A stretch of 52,131 nucleotides of DNA from assembly GCA_022760435.1 (NCBI GenBank), contig JALEFY010000002.1, forward strand, positions 1 through 52,131. The letters are read 5' to 3'. Shown here in pieces: positions 19,313 through 29,154 of this stretch. Both the position numbers and the translations under genes were made by a program. Source of the DNA: Neomegalonema sp. Its GTDB lineage: Bacteria > Pseudomonadota > Alphaproteobacteria > Rhodobacterales > Rhodobacteraceae. The notes under the pieces are model-generated. The model was not told where the DNA came from and did not search any database. It saw nothing but the letters and a program-made list of their open reading frames with translations. Every line of letters begins with the position of its first letter. Position 1 is the first letter of the stretch.

Positions 19313-20443
19313 TTATTCGTCCGTCGATCCGGTCCATACCGGGAATAGAAGCCGGAACGTCGTTCTTTCCGTCCCGCGCATGCATTCGATGACCCCGCCA
19401 TGATCGGCAACCAGCTTCGCGACCAGCGCCAGCCCGAGCCCGCTTCCGGCGGCTTTGGTGGTCACGAAAGGCTCGAAGATATGCGCGCGCATATCCTCGG
19501 AGATACCGGGCCCATTGTCCGAGACTTGCACCTCCAGCGGCAACCCCTCCAGCCTGCCGCCCGACACAGCAATCTTGACGCCGGGCCTGAAGGCGGTGCG
19601 CATCGTTATCTCGCCGCCCGGGTTCGGCGCTGCCTCCGCTGCGTTCTTCACCAGATTGGTAAAGACCTGCAACAGCCGGCCCCGATCCGCCGGGATCGGC
19701 GGCAAGGACGGATCGTAAATCTCCTTGAACCGGATATGCGCCCCATATCCGGCCCCCGCAGAGCGGCGGACCTGATCCAGAACATCATGGATATTGATCG
19801 GCTCACGCTTTGAAATCCCGATCTCCCCGAAGTCATCGACGCGCTCGAGCAATTGATGGATGCGCGCGACCTCCTCGCCAATGATCTGCGTCATCTCGCT
19901 GGCCTGATCGCCAAGCTCCATCTCCAGCAATTGCGCAGCGCCTGAGATCCCGGCGAGCGGGTTCTTGATCTCGTGGCTCAGCATCGCGGAGAGCCCACTC
20001 AGACTGCGGCTCGCGGCCCGATTGGCGAGCGAGCGGTCCATGGCCTGAGCAATCGAGCGCGGCTGTATCACCAGCAGCACATTGTCAGCGACACCGCTGC
20101 GCCCCGAATACATCCGTGCCGTCTGCACATCGACCAGGGTCGGGGTTTCATGCCCGATCCAATGCATCTCCACCCCATACTCACTGAGCGACAGCGCGTT
20201 GCCCCGCGCCTGCTCGACAAGCTCGAGCAACCGGCTGGTGGGAGAACAGAAATGATCAAGCCGCATCCGCGCCAGGGTCGCAGCGCTGTGGGAGAAGAAG
20301 AGCTCGGCCGCCGAATTGACCGCGACGAACCGGTTGTCCTCAGCCAGAACTGCGCAAGGCGTTGGCAAGGCATGCCAGATCGCCTCAAAATCCGTTGCGC
20401 CCTGCGCGCTTATGCTGCCTTCGATGCGTATGGTCTGCGGCAC
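19313..20443 (-). CDS. ntrB: Nitrogen regulation sensor kinase NtrB
   Basis: A 376-residue soluble two-component kinase. The N-terminal PAS domain contains [21 protein letters not shown]. The phospho-His is in [18 protein letters not shown], and the ATPase region has [18 protein letters not shown] and [12 protein letters not shown]. It phosphorylates or dephosphorylates NtrC under PII control. The chosen start is GTG at 20443, eight bases behind an AGGAG site that lies inside the end of dusB; the two genes overlap by 34 bases and are probably translationally coupled. Confidence 0.93.
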   Translation of the reverse strand: MPQTIRIEGSISAQGATDFEAIWHALPTPCAVLAEDNRFVAVNSAAELFFSHSAATLARMRLDHFCSPTSRLLELVEQARGNALSLSEYGVEMHWIGHETPTLVDVQTARMYSGRSGVADNVLLVIQPRSIAQAMDRSLANRAASRSLSGLSAMLSHEIKNPLAGISGAAQLLEMELGDQASEMTQIIGEEVARIHQLLERVDDFGEIGISKREPINIHDVLDQVRRSAGAGYGAHIRFKEIYDPSLPPIPADRGRLLQVFTNLVKNAAEAAPNPGGEITMRTAFRPGVKIAVSGGRLEGLPLEVQVSDNGPGISEDMRAHIFEPFVTTKAAGSGLGLALVAKLVADHGGVIECMRGTERTTFRLLFPVWTGSTDE

Positions 20444-21417
20444 GCATGCTTCTCCTGTAACTGAGACAGCAGATCGCGCACGGTTTGCGCGCTCTGTGCT
20501 CTGAAAATCGGATCCTTGATCTGCGCACCGCCCTCGATTGCATCGAGCGCCCAGCCCAGATGTTTGCGGGCGCATTTGATGCCGAGGCGCTCGCCGTATT
20601 TGTCGAGGATCCGCTCGTAATGCTCGCGCAGCAGCCGCAGGCGATCCGCGGCATTGGGCGTGTCATACGCCTTGCCGTTGAGCCCGGCGGCGATTTCGGC
20701 CAGCGCCCAGGGTTTGCCTTGCGCGCCGCGTCCGATCATCACGCCCGCCGCCCCCGAAGCCTGCAAGGCTCTGCGCGCCGATTGCACATCGACGATATCG
20801 CCATTGACGATCACCGGAATGTCAACGGCCTCGACAACAGGGCGCACCGCAGCCCAATCCGCCTTGCCCTTGTAAAATTGCTGCCGGGTCCGGCCATGGA
20901 TCGTGACCATTGCCGCGCCCGCATCTTGCGCCGCGCGCGCCAGTTCGGCGGCGTTGAGACTGTCATGATCCCAACCGAGCCGCATCTTCACGCTCACCGG
21001 CAGATCAACCGCATCGATCACGGCTTCTATCATCGCGATGGCCAAGCCGGGCTCGCGCATCAGAGCTGATCCCGACAGCCCGCTCGTCACCCGCTTGGCG
21101 GGGCAGCCCATATTGATATCAATGATCGAAGCCCCTTGCCGCGCCGCCAGTTCCGCGCCCCGCGCCATCCATTCCGGCTCACGTCCGGCAAGTTGAACGC
21201 AGATCGGCCCCGGCTCATCGACGATCTCGGCCTTGCCCACCATCTCCTCGCATCCCTGCACCAACTCGCGACTACCGACCATTTCGGTACAGGAGATCGG
21301 CAAGGAGAACTGGCGCAACATTGCCCGGAACGGCGCGTCAGTGATCCCGGCCATCGGCGCGAGCAGCACCGGCATGTCGATCTGGATCGGGCCAAGCTTA
21401 ATCGGAGCAAGCTCCAT
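20410..21417 (-). CDS. dusB: tRNA dihydrouridine synthase DusB (nifR3-type)
   Basis: A 335-residue flavoprotein that reduces uridine to dihydrouridine in tRNA. Signatures are [14 protein letters not shown] at 18-31, [12 protein letters not shown] with the catalytic Cys, [23 protein letters not shown] and VNGDIVD. As the old name nifR3 implies, it commonly heads the ntrBC operon in Alphaproteobacteria, and the 34-base overlap with ntrB repeats that. The ATG at 21417 gives the family N-terminus; the longer upstream frame would run into the divergent promoter region shared with ispDF. Confidence 0.95.
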   Translation of the reverse strand: MELAPIKLGPIQIDMPVLLAPMAGITDAPFRAMLRQFSLPISCTEMVGSRELVQGCEEMVGKAEIVDEPGPICVQLAGREPEWMARGAELAARQGASIIDINMGCPAKRVTSGLSGSALMREPGLAIAMIEAVIDAVDLPVSVKMRLGWDHDSLNAAELARAAQDAGAAMVTIHGRTRQQFYKGKADWAAVRPVVEAVDIPVIVNGDIVDVQSARRALQASGAAGVMIGRGAQGKPWALAEIAAGLNGKAYDTPNAADRLRLLREHYERILDKYGERLGIKCARKHLGWALDAIEGGAQIKDPIFRAQSAQTVRDLLSQLQEKHACRRPYASKAA

Positions 21418-21684
21418 CGGATGCCCACCGCCAAGATCTTCGCAATGTGATAGGGAATTAACGCGCAATTGCCTAATCCTTGTGCATCCCAGCTTTCTAC
21501 GAGAAGTGATGCGTTTGGGCAATGGCCTGCTGACCAGACGCGACAAAGAAGTATCCATCGGGGCACCTCCCGCGCGATCTCCCAATCACGCCGAGCGGGT
21601 GACGCGCCCGCAGCGCGACACTTTCCGCTTCCTTCCCTTTGCGGCGAACCGGTACTAGGGTGCCTCAGGTTTGAAGGGGACCCT

Positions 21685-22884
21685 ATGAAACTCGCTGCCT
21701 TGATCGTCGCCGCCGGTCGCGGATCTCGCGCAGGCATCGGCCTGCCCAAGCAATACCGTCGTCTTGGCGCGCAAACGGTACTCACCCGGACCTTGCGCGT
21801 TTTTCTCGAGCCCCCCGAGATCGACGCCTGCCTCGTCGCCATCCACCCCGATGATCGCGCGCTCTATGACCAGAGCATCGAAAGCCTCTCAACCCGTCTC
21901 ACACAGAGCGGGGCGAAGCCTCGCCTGCTCGCGCCCGTGCATGGCGGGGAAAGCAGGCAGCAAACCGTTCTGCGCGCGCTGGAGACGCTCGCAAGCGGCG
22001 CGTACACCCATGTCCTTATCCACGATGCCGCGCGCCCCTTCCTGCCCAGCCAGGTGCTGTCGCTCTGTATTCAGACCGTCAGAGAAGGTAAGAGCTGCTA
22101 CCCGGCGCTTGCGGTCGTCGACACGCTCCGTCGCCATAGCCCCGACGAAACCGGCACAATCGACCGCACAGATCTCTTCCACGCCCAGACGCCGCAATGC
22201 TTCGTGCTGCCCGAGATCCTCGATGCCCACCGCCGTTTTGCCGAGCATAGCGCCACCGATGATGTCGAGCTTGCCCAGATGGCCGGCATCGACATCCTTC
22301 CCCTTCCCGGAGCGCGGGAGAATATCAAGCTCACCACCCAAGCGGATTTCGACTGGGCGCAAGCGACATTGATACAGGACACTCCCCCCATGATCGATCT
22401 TCGCACCGGCCAAGGTTTCGATGTCCATAAGTTCGGCCCCAATGCCGATGGCTCCACCGATCACGTCATGCTTTGCGGTATTCGTGTCCCCCATGATACC
22501 GGCCTCGTCGGACACTCCGATGCGGATGTTGGCCTGCATGCCTTGTCTGACGCCCTCTATGGTGCCTTGGGAGAAGGCGATATCGGGCGCCATTTCCCCC
22601 CTTCCGATCCGCAATGGCGCGGGGCTTCTTCAGACATCTTCCTGGCCCATGCCGCCGATCTTGTCCGCAAACGCGGCGGACGGATCGCCAATCTCGATCT
22701 CACCCTGATCTGCGAGCGCCCAAAGATTACCCCCCATGCCGCCGCGATGCAGGAGCGCTGCGCTCAGATCACCGGACTTGAGCCAGCGCGGATCTCGATA
22801 AAGGCAACAACCTCGGAAGGGCTGGGCTTCACCGGCAGGCGCGAGGGGATTGCGGCCCTTGCCCTGGCAACGGTCCTGCTTTGA
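21685..22884 (+). CDS. ispDF: Bifunctional MEP cytidylyltransferase / 2-C-methylerythritol 2,4-cyclodiphosphate synthase
   Basis: A 399-residue fusion of two enzymes of the MEP isoprenoid pathway. The IspD part (1-~230) has the CTP loop [14 protein letters not shown] and [17 protein letters not shown], and TPQCF. The IspF part (~235-399) has [10 protein letters not shown] with the metal-binding Asp and His, [27 protein letters not shown] and [13 protein letters not shown]. Fused ispDF genes are common in Alphaproteobacteria. The ATG at 21685 has a GAAGGGGA site. It overlaps pgpA by four bases (TTGA). Confidence 0.96.
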   Translation: MKLAALIVAAGRGSRAGIGLPKQYRRLGAQTVLTRTLRVFLEPPEIDACLVAIHPDDRALYDQSIESLSTRLTQSGAKPRLLAPVHGGESRQQTVLRALETLASGAYTHVLIHDAARPFLPSQVLSLCIQTVREGKSCYPALAVVDTLRRHSPDETGTIDRTDLFHAQTPQCFVLPEILDAHRRFAEHSATDDVELAQMAGIDILPLPGARENIKLTTQADFDWAQATLIQDTPPMIDLRTGQGFDVHKFGPNADGSTDHVMLCGIRVPHDTGLVGHSDADVGLHALSDALYGALGEGDIGRHFPPSDPQWRGASSDIFLAHAADLVRKRGGRIANLDLTLICERPKITPHAAAMQERCAQITGLEPARISIKATTSEGLGFTGRREGIAALALATVLL

Positions 22885-23357
22885 AGACCCACCGCCTTCT
22901 GGCCACCCTGTTCGGGAGCGGCGATCTGCCCTTGGCGCCGGGGACTTGGGGCTCTCTTGTGGCCCTGCTCTGTGCGGCGATCCTTTACGCGATCACCGGA
23001 GCCCTCCCGAGCGTGGTGCTCCTGTCGCTTGCCTCGGTGATCATATGGCGCAGCGCCGTTCTCTATGCCCGCGCGCGCGCAACCAAGGCCCCGAGCGAGA
23101 AGGACCCCAGCGAGATCGTCGCGGATGAAGCCATTGGCCAGTGGATCACGCTACTCCCGGTTTTCGTGAGCGATGCACCGGCCCCCTACTGGCTCGCCGC
23201 CTTTATCGCCTTCCGCCTCCTCGACATCACCAAGCCTTGGCCGATAAGTTGGGCTGATCAGCAAGAGGGCGCGCATTGGATCATGATTGATGACGTTCTC
23301 GCCGGAATACTGGCGGCCCTGATCCTGACAGCCGGCCTTGCAACCCTGCCCACCTGA
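22881..23357 (+). CDS. pgpA: Phosphatidylglycerophosphatase A
   Basis: A 158-residue membrane lipid phosphatase that removes phosphate from phosphatidylglycerophosphate. Motifs are [17 protein letters not shown] at 11-27, the acidic [15 protein letters not shown] near 75-88, [15 protein letters not shown] and a C-terminal [13 protein letters not shown]. Three or four hydrophobic segments are visible. It starts with TTG overlapping the ispDF stop, so translation is probably coupled. Placement between ispDF and cinA recurs in Alphaproteobacteria. Confidence 0.92.
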   Translation: MKTHRLLATLFGSGDLPLAPGTWGSLVALLCAAILYAITGALPSVVLLSLASVIIWRSAVLYARARATKAPSEKDPSEIVADEAIGQWITLLPVFVSDAPAPYWLAAFIAFRLLDITKPWPISWADQQEGAHWIMIDDVLAGILAALILTAGLATLPT

Positions 23358-23371
23358 TCAAGAGGCGCTCT

Positions 23372-23869
23372 ATGTCCTTCTCCCCGCAGATCCTGGCCCT
23401 CGCCACGCGTGTGATCGAAACCGCCACCCACAAGCAGCTTATCCTGGCAACCGCCGAGAGCTGCACCGGCGGGCTCATTGCCGGAGCGCTCACCGCGATC
23501 CCCGGCTCCTCTGCTGTGGTCGATCGCGGCTTTGTCACCTATAGCAACGAAGCAAAAACCCAGATGCTCGGCATCCCTTCTGGTTTGATCGGCATGCATG
23601 GTGCCGTTTCAAGCCCCGTCGCCCAGGCCATGGCTTCCGGAGCCCTTAACCGCTCAAATGCCCACCGCGCCGTGGCGGTGACCGGTATCGCCGGGCCGGG
23701 CGGCGGCAGCGCGCTCAAGCCCGAAGGTCTGGTCTGGTTCGGCTTTGCGCAGCAGGGAAAAGACGTGCTCAGCGAGGAAAAGCACTTTGGCGCCATCGGC
23801 CGAGACAATGTACGCAGCGCCACCGTTCAATACGCCCTGCGCCTGTTGCTCACCTCAATGGAAGACTGA
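23372..23869 (+). CDS. Nicotinamide-nucleotide amidohydrolase (CinA C-terminal domain, PncC)
   Basis: A 165-residue stand-alone CinA C-terminal domain that deamidates nicotinamide mononucleotide in NAD salvage. Signatures are [17 protein letters not shown] near 26-42 with the active Ser/Thr region, [14 protein letters not shown] and [12 protein letters not shown]. The N-terminal molybdopterin-binding half of full CinA is absent, as in many Proteobacteria. It follows pgpA by 14 bases with an AAGAGG site. It is convergent with the Coq10/RatA-like gene; only 12 bases separate their ends and no terminator is visible there. Confidence 0.92.
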   Translation: MSFSPQILALATRVIETATHKQLILATAESCTGGLIAGALTAIPGSSAVVDRGFVTYSNEAKTQMLGIPSGLIGMHGAVSSPVAQAMASGALNRSNAHRAVAVTGIAGPGGGSALKPEGLVWFGFAQQGKDVLSEEKHFGAIGRDNVRSATVQYALRLLLTSMED

Positions 23870-23881
23870 CCCCCCACCCGC

Positions 23882-24358
23882 TCATACCGAGGCAGAGCCG
23901 TTCTGCTTGCCATAAAGCTCTTCGGCCCGCCGCTCAAACGCGCGCACGATCCGAAGCATCGCCTCGTTGAAGACCATGCCGATCACGCTTTGCAGCATGC
24001 GACTGCGAAACTCGAAATCGACAAAGAAGTCGATCGTGGTCGAACCATCGTCATTCTCGACAAAGTACCAATGGTTGTCGAGATAGCGAAAAGGGCCGTC
24101 GAGATAGGCCACATCAATCTTGCGTTCATCAGGTCGCAAGGTCACCCGCGAGCCGAAGCGTTCGCGAAACACCTTGAAGGAGATGATGAGGTCAGCCTCT
24201 ATCACTTCTCCCTGCCCTTCAGGCAACGGCGCCCGCTTGCGAATGCGGCAAGCCGCCGTCCAGGGCAGAAACTGCGGATAGCTTTCGACATCCGCGACCA
24301 GCGCATACATCTGCTCCGGGGTGTAGGGAACGCGCCGCTTTTCGCTATGGGTCGGCAT
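23882..24358 (-). CDS. Coq10/RatA-type START-domain protein
   Basis: A 158-residue polyketide-cyclase/START-like protein (Coq10 family). It begins THSEKRRVPYTPEQMYALV and contains VESYPQFLPWTAACRI, then FRYLDNHWYF and the beta strands and C-terminal helix typical of the fold. Mitochondrial Coq10 binds ubiquinone and supports its use; the bacterial RatA name comes from a reported toxin activity in E. coli. The coenzyme-Q role is the more likely one here. It lies 65 bases behind lipA on the same strand, a common pairing. Confidence 0.88.
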   Translation of the reverse strand: MPTHSEKRRVPYTPEQMYALVADVESYPQFLPWTAACRIRKRAPLPEGQGEVIEADLIISFKVFRERFGSRVTLRPDERKIDVAYLDGPFRYLDNHWYFVENDDGSTTIDFFVDFEFRSRMLQSVIGMVFNEAMLRIVRAFERRAEELYGKQNGSASV

Positions 24359-24423
24359 GGCAATATCCTCCCCATCCCGAGCAATGCAGCTTCCGGCTTA
24401 CAACCAACATACTCACCAAACCG

Positions 24424-25428
24424 TCACGCCCGAACCGCAAGCTGCGCCTCGCGCGCCGCGCGCATCCGTTCAAAATCAGAACCGGCATGATAGGAGGAGC
24501 GGGTCAAGGGGGTCGCCGAGACCATCAGGAAGCCCTTGGAGAAAGCCGCAGCCTCATAGGCCTTGAACTCCTCAGGCTCCACATAGCGCGCCACCACATG
24601 GTGCTTGGGTGTCGGTTGCAGGTATTGGCCGATGGTCAGAAAATCGACATCGGCAGAGCGCATGTCATCCATCACCTGCAACACCGACTGGCGATCCTCG
24701 CCCAGCCCGACCATGATCCCGGATTTCGTGAAGATCGTCGGATCGATCTCCTTGACCTGCTGAAGCAGCCGGAGCGAGTGAAAATACCGCGCGCCGGGAC
24801 GCACTTGCGGGTAAAGGCCCGGCACGGTTTCAAGATTGTGGTTGAAGACATCGGGTTTCGCCGCAACCACGATCTCCAGAGCACCGGGCTTGCGCAGGAA
24901 ATCAGGGGTGAGGATCTCGATCGTCGTGCCGGGGCAGCGATGGCGCACGGCGCGGATCGTCTGGGCAAAATGCTCGGCGCCGCCATCCTCCAGATCGTCG
25001 CGATCCACCGAGGTGATGACGACATGCTCGAGCCCCAACCGCTCGACCGCCTGGGCAACGCGCCCGGGCTCGAAAACGTCAAGCGCATCCGGGCGCCCGG
25101 TGGCGACATTGCAAAAGGTACAGCCGCGCGTGCAGATCTCGCCCATGATCATCATGGTCGCGTGGCGCTTCTCCCAGCATTCCCCCACATTCGGGCACCC
25201 GGCTTCCTGGCAGACGGTCGAGAGACCATGCTCGCGGATGATATCGCGTGTCTGCTCGAACCCCTGACCGCTGGGCGCCCTGACGCGGATCCAGCCCGGC
25301 TTTTGGGGGGAGACATTGTCGCCCTTATGCGCCTTTTCCGGATGCCGCTCGGCGCGATCCTTCAGATTGCGCGCAAGGCCGGGGGATTGCTGGGGGGCGC
25401 TGGGTTCGGTCATGCTGTCGTCCTTCAT
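24424..25428 (-). CDS. lipA: Lipoyl synthase
   Basis: A 334-residue radical-SAM enzyme that inserts sulfur into octanoyl groups on the lipoyl domains of dehydrogenase complexes. The auxiliary cluster motif reads [13 protein letters not shown] and the radical-SAM motif [17 protein letters not shown]-type C-terminal sequence appears as [13 protein letters not shown]. The ATG at 25428 follows AGGGGGGAA; a second ATG five codons in also has an AAGGA site and cannot be excluded. The Coq10-like gene follows. No lipB or pdh genes are in view. Confidence 0.97.
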   Translation of the reverse strand: MKDDSMTEPSAPQQSPGLARNLKDRAERHPEKAHKGDNVSPQKPGWIRVRAPSGQGFEQTRDIIREHGLSTVCQEAGCPNVGECWEKRHATMMIMGEICTRGCTFCNVATGRPDALDVFEPGRVAQAVERLGLEHVVITSVDRDDLEDGGAEHFAQTIRAVRHRCPGTTIEILTPDFLRKPGALEIVVAAKPDVFNHNLETVPGLYPQVRPGARYFHSLRLLQQVKEIDPTIFTKSGIMVGLGEDRQSVLQVMDDMRSADVDFLTIGQYLQPTPKHHVVARYVEPEEFKAYEAAAFSKGFLMVSATPLTRSSYHAGSDFERMRAAREAQLAVRA

Positions 25429-25509
25429 TTCCCCCCTGCATACGCTTGGAAATTCTGCCTGCCAAGATCTTGCCAAGCAGGAGCGTCCACAAGTGGGAGG
25501 TCCCCCCTG

Positions 25510-26565
25510 CTAGAGATACCGCTCGCGGATATCGACGCTGCTCCGATCGCCGAGCTTCGCCGCATCGGCTTCCAGCCAGCGCGCGGCGGCGTCCCTTCCC
25601 GCTTCGTGTAGTTCCTGCAAGATGGTCCAGGCCGGGTTGAGTTTGCTCGCAGCTCCGAGCATCCGCATGGTCTCTTCATCGGCGATGGCATGAATGCGCA
25701 TCTTCTTGTAGCGGGTATCGGGCAGATGCCCTTCCTCGACCAGCCGGGCGACGGTATCGATCGCCCGCATCTCCCCGAGCAGGTTCGAGTTGAAAGCAAT
25801 CTCGTTCATCCGATTGAAGATCCCGTCCGGCGTGGTCGGCGTCTCTTGGCGTACAATCGGATTGATATGGACGATCACCACGTCTTCCGTCTGGCAAAAA
25901 TAGATCAACGGCCAGATCGGTGGATTGCCGGTATAGCCGCCATCCCAATAATCGCGCCCATCAATCCTCACCGCCTGGAACAGCGTCGGAAGGCATGCCG
26001 AGGCCAGCAATGCGTCGGTCGAGATTTCATCGCCCTGAAAGACCTTGGCCCGGCCCGAGCGCACATCCGTCGCGCAGACGAACAGCCTAGGGTCATCCTC
26101 GCGGCAAACCTTGCTGAAATCGACCATCTCGCTGAGCGCATCGCGTAGCGGATTGATATTGGCGGGGTTGAATTGATAGGGTGAGAACAAACGAGAAACG
26201 ACCTCACCAGCCAAATAGCCCGGATGCACGCCAAACAGATTGGGCATCCCCCGGTCGCTGAGCATCCCAGTCCAGAAAGACCAGGGCGGCTGGTTGAGTG
26301 GTGACAGATCGCGCATCCGTTCCCAAAAGACCCGCAATTGATGCTGCGCCTCTTCACGCCCACCGCTCTTGAGCCCGGTGGTCAGCATCGCACCATTCAT
26401 GGCGCCGGCGCTGGTCGCCGACACCCCTTCAATATCGAGCCACTCTTCCTCCAGCAGCCGATCCAGGACACCCCAGGTGAACGCACCATGGGCACCTCCA
26501 CCCTGCAAGGCGAGGCAGATCCGTTGACGGCGGGGCTGCGGTTTGGGAGAGGCCGAGTCGCGCAT
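25510..26565 (-). CDS. Patatin-like phospholipase
   Basis: A 351-residue patatin-family acyl hydrolase. Oxyanion-hole glycines are in LALQGGGAHGAFTWGVLD, the nucleophilic Ser in SATSAGAMNGAML, and the Asp of the Ser-Asp dyad in YWDGGYTGNPP. No signal peptide is visible, so it is probably cytoplasmic. It starts 5 bases after the stop of the 3-hydroxybutyrate dehydrogenase gene, so the pair is almost surely co-transcribed. Patatin-like proteins next to hydroxybutyrate metabolism suggest a link to storage-granule or lipid turnover, which is inference. The short start at ATG 26565 avoids overlap with the dehydrogenase gene. Confidence 0.9.
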   Translation of the reverse strand: MRDSASPKPQPRRQRICLALQGGGAHGAFTWGVLDRLLEEEWLDIEGVSATSAGAMNGAMLTTGLKSGGREEAQHQLRVFWERMRDLSPLNQPPWSFWTGMLSDRGMPNLFGVHPGYLAGEVVSRLFSPYQFNPANINPLRDALSEMVDFSKVCREDDPRLFVCATDVRSGRAKVFQGDEISTDALLASACLPTLFQAVRIDGRDYWDGGYTGNPPIWPLIYFCQTEDVVIVHINPIVRQETPTTPDGIFNRMNEIAFNSNLLGEMRAIDTVARLVEEGHLPDTRYKKMRIHAIADEETMRMLGAASKLNPAWTILQELHEAGRDAAARWLEADAAKLGDRSSVDIRERYL

Positions 26566-26570
26566 ACCGT

Positions 26571-27356
26571 TTAGAGCGCCGTCCAGCCACCATCGACCGA
26601 GATCGTCGTCCCGGTGATCTGGCTTGCCGCATCCGTGCACAGGAACACCGCAGTCTGGCCGATTTGCTCGACAGTCGCAAATTCCTTGGACGGTTGGCGC
26701 GTCAGCAGCACTTCGCGAATGACCCAGTCGCGATCCTTGCCATGGGCCTTCATCTGATCCTCGAGCTGCCCTTCAACGAGAGGCGTCCACACATAGCCCG
26801 GACAAATCGCGTTACAGGTCACCCCGTGCTCGGCGCCCTCCAGTCCCACGGTCTTGGTCAGGCCGACAACGCCATGCTTGGCAGCCACATAAGCGGATTT
26901 GTAGGGCGACGCGGTGAGGCCATGCGCGGAGGCGATATTGACGATGCGCCCCCATTTTTGCTCCTTCATCTGCCCCATGACCGAGCGGATCGTGTAAAAG
27001 CTCGATGACAGATTGATCGAGAGAATGAGCTCCCATTTTTGCGGCGGAAATTCCTCGATCTTCTCGACATGCTGGATGCCGGCATTGTTGACCAGGATAT
27101 CAACTTTGCCGAACTTCTCGCGCGCCTGCTCAATCAGGGCTGCGCACTCATCGGCTTTCGACATGTCCGCACGGATATAGACGCCTTCGGTCTCATATTG
27201 CTTCGCAATTTCGGCGACCTGATCATGATCTTCGGTGTTATCGAGGTGATCATTCATCACCACCTTGGCCCCGGCAGCCGCCAGCTCCTTCAACACACCA
27301 AGCCCAATCCCGCTTGTCGAGCCGGTTACAACTGCCACTTTGCCGCGCAACATCAT
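26571..27356 (-). CDS. bdhA: 3-hydroxybutyrate dehydrogenase (SDR family)
   Basis: A 261-residue short-chain dehydrogenase of the bacterial D-3-hydroxybutyrate dehydrogenase type, which turns 3-hydroxybutyrate into acetoacetate with NAD during polyhydroxybutyrate breakdown. Motifs are VTGSTSGIGLGV for the cofactor, LVNNAGIQHV, catalytic IASAHGL and YVAAKHG, and ICPGYVWTPLV. It starts at the first of two adjacent ATGs (27356), five bases behind GGAGG; the second is equally possible. It precedes the patatin gene by 5 bases. Nearby pha genes are not in the window. Confidence 0.9.
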   Translation of the reverse strand: MMLRGKVAVVTGSTSGIGLGVLKELAAAGAKVVMNDHLDNTEDHDQVAEIAKQYETEGVYIRADMSKADECAALIEQAREKFGKVDILVNNAGIQHVEKIEEFPPQKWELILSINLSSSFYTIRSVMGQMKEQKWGRIVNIASAHGLTASPYKSAYVAAKHGVVGLTKTVGLEGAEHGVTCNAICPGYVWTPLVEGQLEDQMKAHGKDRDWVIREVLLTRQPSKEFATVEQIGQTAVFLCTDAASQITGTTISVDGGWTAL

Positions 27357-27554
27357 CTGATCCTCCGATCCGGGGCCTGAAGCCCATTTGCACCATCGCG
27401 TCCCTAGTGACCTATGCCGGAACACGCGTTGCGGCAACCATTCAGGCGCTGTTGTTTTGCAGATGCTCACAAACAACAGCGCAACCGACTGTTTCGCAAG
27501 CAGCCCACAAGCAGCCCAGAAGCAGCCGATGCGTGCGCTCTATTGCGAGCGCCC

Positions 27555-28850
27555 TCACGCGCCCTGCTGCGCCGTCCCCTCTTCGTGCTCCGCCGCCTCA
27601 ATCGCGGAGTCCTGCATGACTTCCATGCCCACCGCGGAGAGCTGCGGTGCCATGGGAGCATAGGGCGCCGTATCTTCCGGAGCGATACCGCTGCGCTGGG
27701 TAAGGCGCCAGAGCCCATAGGCGACAATCGCCCCCTGAAGCATCGCCAGGTAAAACCACCACGCATCCGCGCCGCCAAACGCGATCAGATACCCGACAAC
27801 CACCGGCCCGATCGTTGCACCGACACCGTGCAAGAACAGCATCCCGCTCGAGGCAGAGGCGAGGTCGTCCTTCTCTAGGTGATCGGCCAGATGCGCGATG
27901 AGCAAACCGTATATCGGGTTCGTCATCGCCCCCAGGACAAGCGCAGACAAGAAAAATACCGAGACCCGCACCCCTTCGATCTCAAACAGAACAAGCGGGC
28001 CAAGAACCCCGCCGACCAGGCTTGCGAGCGCTCCGGTCAAGGCAACGAGGATCACCAGAACCCGGCGGTCGATCTGATCCGAGAGCCAGCCGACCGGAAT
28101 CTGGCTCAAGACCGCGCCCAGATAGATCAGCGTCAGAAAGATCGAGATCTCGACGACTGTGAAGCCCGCTTGCTTCGCATAAACGGCGCCCATGCCAAAA
28201 CAAGCCGACAGCACCCCGCCCAGCATCAAGATCCCGACCGTGCCGAAGGGAGATGTCCGGTAAAGCCCGAGCAGCGTCATCGGCCGCGCTGTCGCGAAAA
28301 CCGGTGTCGGCCCCACCGTCAGCAGAACCGGAGCAAAAGAGAGCGAGACCAGTACGGAGATCAGCACGAACAACCCATACTCCGCCGGATCGCCAAGGTT
28401 CAGGCATAGCTGACCGATCACGATCCCGCTCATCTGCATGAAGATATAGGTCGACATCGCCTTGCCGCGGTTCTCATTCGACGCCGCGTCATTGATCCAG
28501 CTCTCGGCGACGATATAAATTCCGGCAAAGGTGTAGCCGACGATGACCCGCAGCACGAACCAGGCAATAGGATCGATGGCGAGGATATAGAGGATCAGAA
28601 CAGCGGAGATGATCGAGCCATAAGCGGCAAACACCCGGATATGGCCAACCTTGCGCAGCAGCGCAGGAGTGAACCAGGCGCCCATGAGCTGGCCGATATA
28701 GTAGCCGCCCATGACAAAACCGAGCGTATTGGCCGAGAACCCCTCAAGGCTCCCGCGCAGCCCGAGAAGCGTGCCTTGCAGCCCGTTCCCGATGCTCAGC
28801 AGCGCGATGCCCAGAAACAGGGTCCAGCTATTTCGCAATAATCCAACCAT
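27555..28850 (-). CDS. Major facilitator superfamily transporter
   Basis: A 431-residue protein with about twelve hydrophobic segments and the usual short cytoplasmic loop (VGWLSDQIDRRVLV near 257) between helices. The N-terminal half has GLQGTLLGLRG and GGYYIGQLMGAW, resembling the YcaD-like MFS subgroup. The C-terminal ~45 residues are a polar, Glu/Ala-rich cytoplasmic tail. Substrate cannot be read from sequence. The ATG at 28850 is chosen because residues upstream are not MFS-like. Its ribosome site is weak. Confidence 0.88.
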   Translation of the reverse strand: MVGLLRNSWTLFLGIALLSIGNGLQGTLLGLRGSLEGFSANTLGFVMGGYYIGQLMGAWFTPALLRKVGHIRVFAAYGSIISAVLILYILAIDPIAWFVLRVIVGYTFAGIYIVAESWINDAASNENRGKAMSTYIFMQMSGIVIGQLCLNLGDPAEYGLFVLISVLVSLSFAPVLLTVGPTPVFATARPMTLLGLYRTSPFGTVGILMLGGVLSACFGMGAVYAKQAGFTVVEISIFLTLIYLGAVLSQIPVGWLSDQIDRRVLVILVALTGALASLVGGVLGPLVLFEIEGVRVSVFFLSALVLGAMTNPIYGLLIAHLADHLEKDDLASASSGMLFLHGVGATIGPVVVGYLIAFGGADAWWFYLAMLQGAIVAYGLWRLTQRSGIAPEDTAPYAPMAPQLSAVGMEVMQDSAIEAAEHEEGTAQQGA

Positions 28851-29154
28851 GCGCGGCCCCGTCAAACTCCGGATCGATCGATCAGCCTCAACGCCCCTTC
28901 GGTCATGAACGCCGAAATCTCGCGGCGGCACCGCCGCTTGACGGAGCGCCACACCGACGACGCATCAGTTTCTGGCCGGACAAGCCCCTCAAGGCGACTG
29001 ACTACAGCGCCATCCAGGACGTTGAAGACCTAGACGCTTCTTCTCGAGCAGATCAAGGCAAAGCCCGTCAAAATGCGAAAGAGGCACCCGAAGGTGCCTC
29101 TCCACAAGTTCTTCTTGCCGCCTGCGAGCACGATCGTCCCGCCAACAGCCCCGA
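28851..29154. other. Intergenic region between the MFS and peptidoglycan-binding genes
   Basis: This 304-base gap holds the transcription terminator at 29080-29101. One frame on the + strand (from about 28862 to beyond 29100) stays open and reads protein-like (FWPDKPLKATDYSAIQDVED) but has no ATG, GTG or TTG start, so I do not call it a gene. It may be a gene remnant. Nothing else is supportable. Confidence 0.4.
29080..29101 (-). terminator. Rho-independent terminator after the peptidoglycan-binding gene
   Basis: On the minus strand the sequence reads AGAGGCACC, a TTCG tetraloop, GGTGCCTCT, then TTTCGCATTTT. The 9-base-pair perfect stem, stable tetraloop and T-rich tail lie 53 bases beyond the stop of the gene ending at 29155. 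Confidence 0.8.

Noticed and set aside
28905-29036. 43-codon frame upstream of the MFS gene
   Set aside because: Arg/Ser/Thr-rich with no ribosome site; a different frame there looks more protein-like but lacks a start codon.
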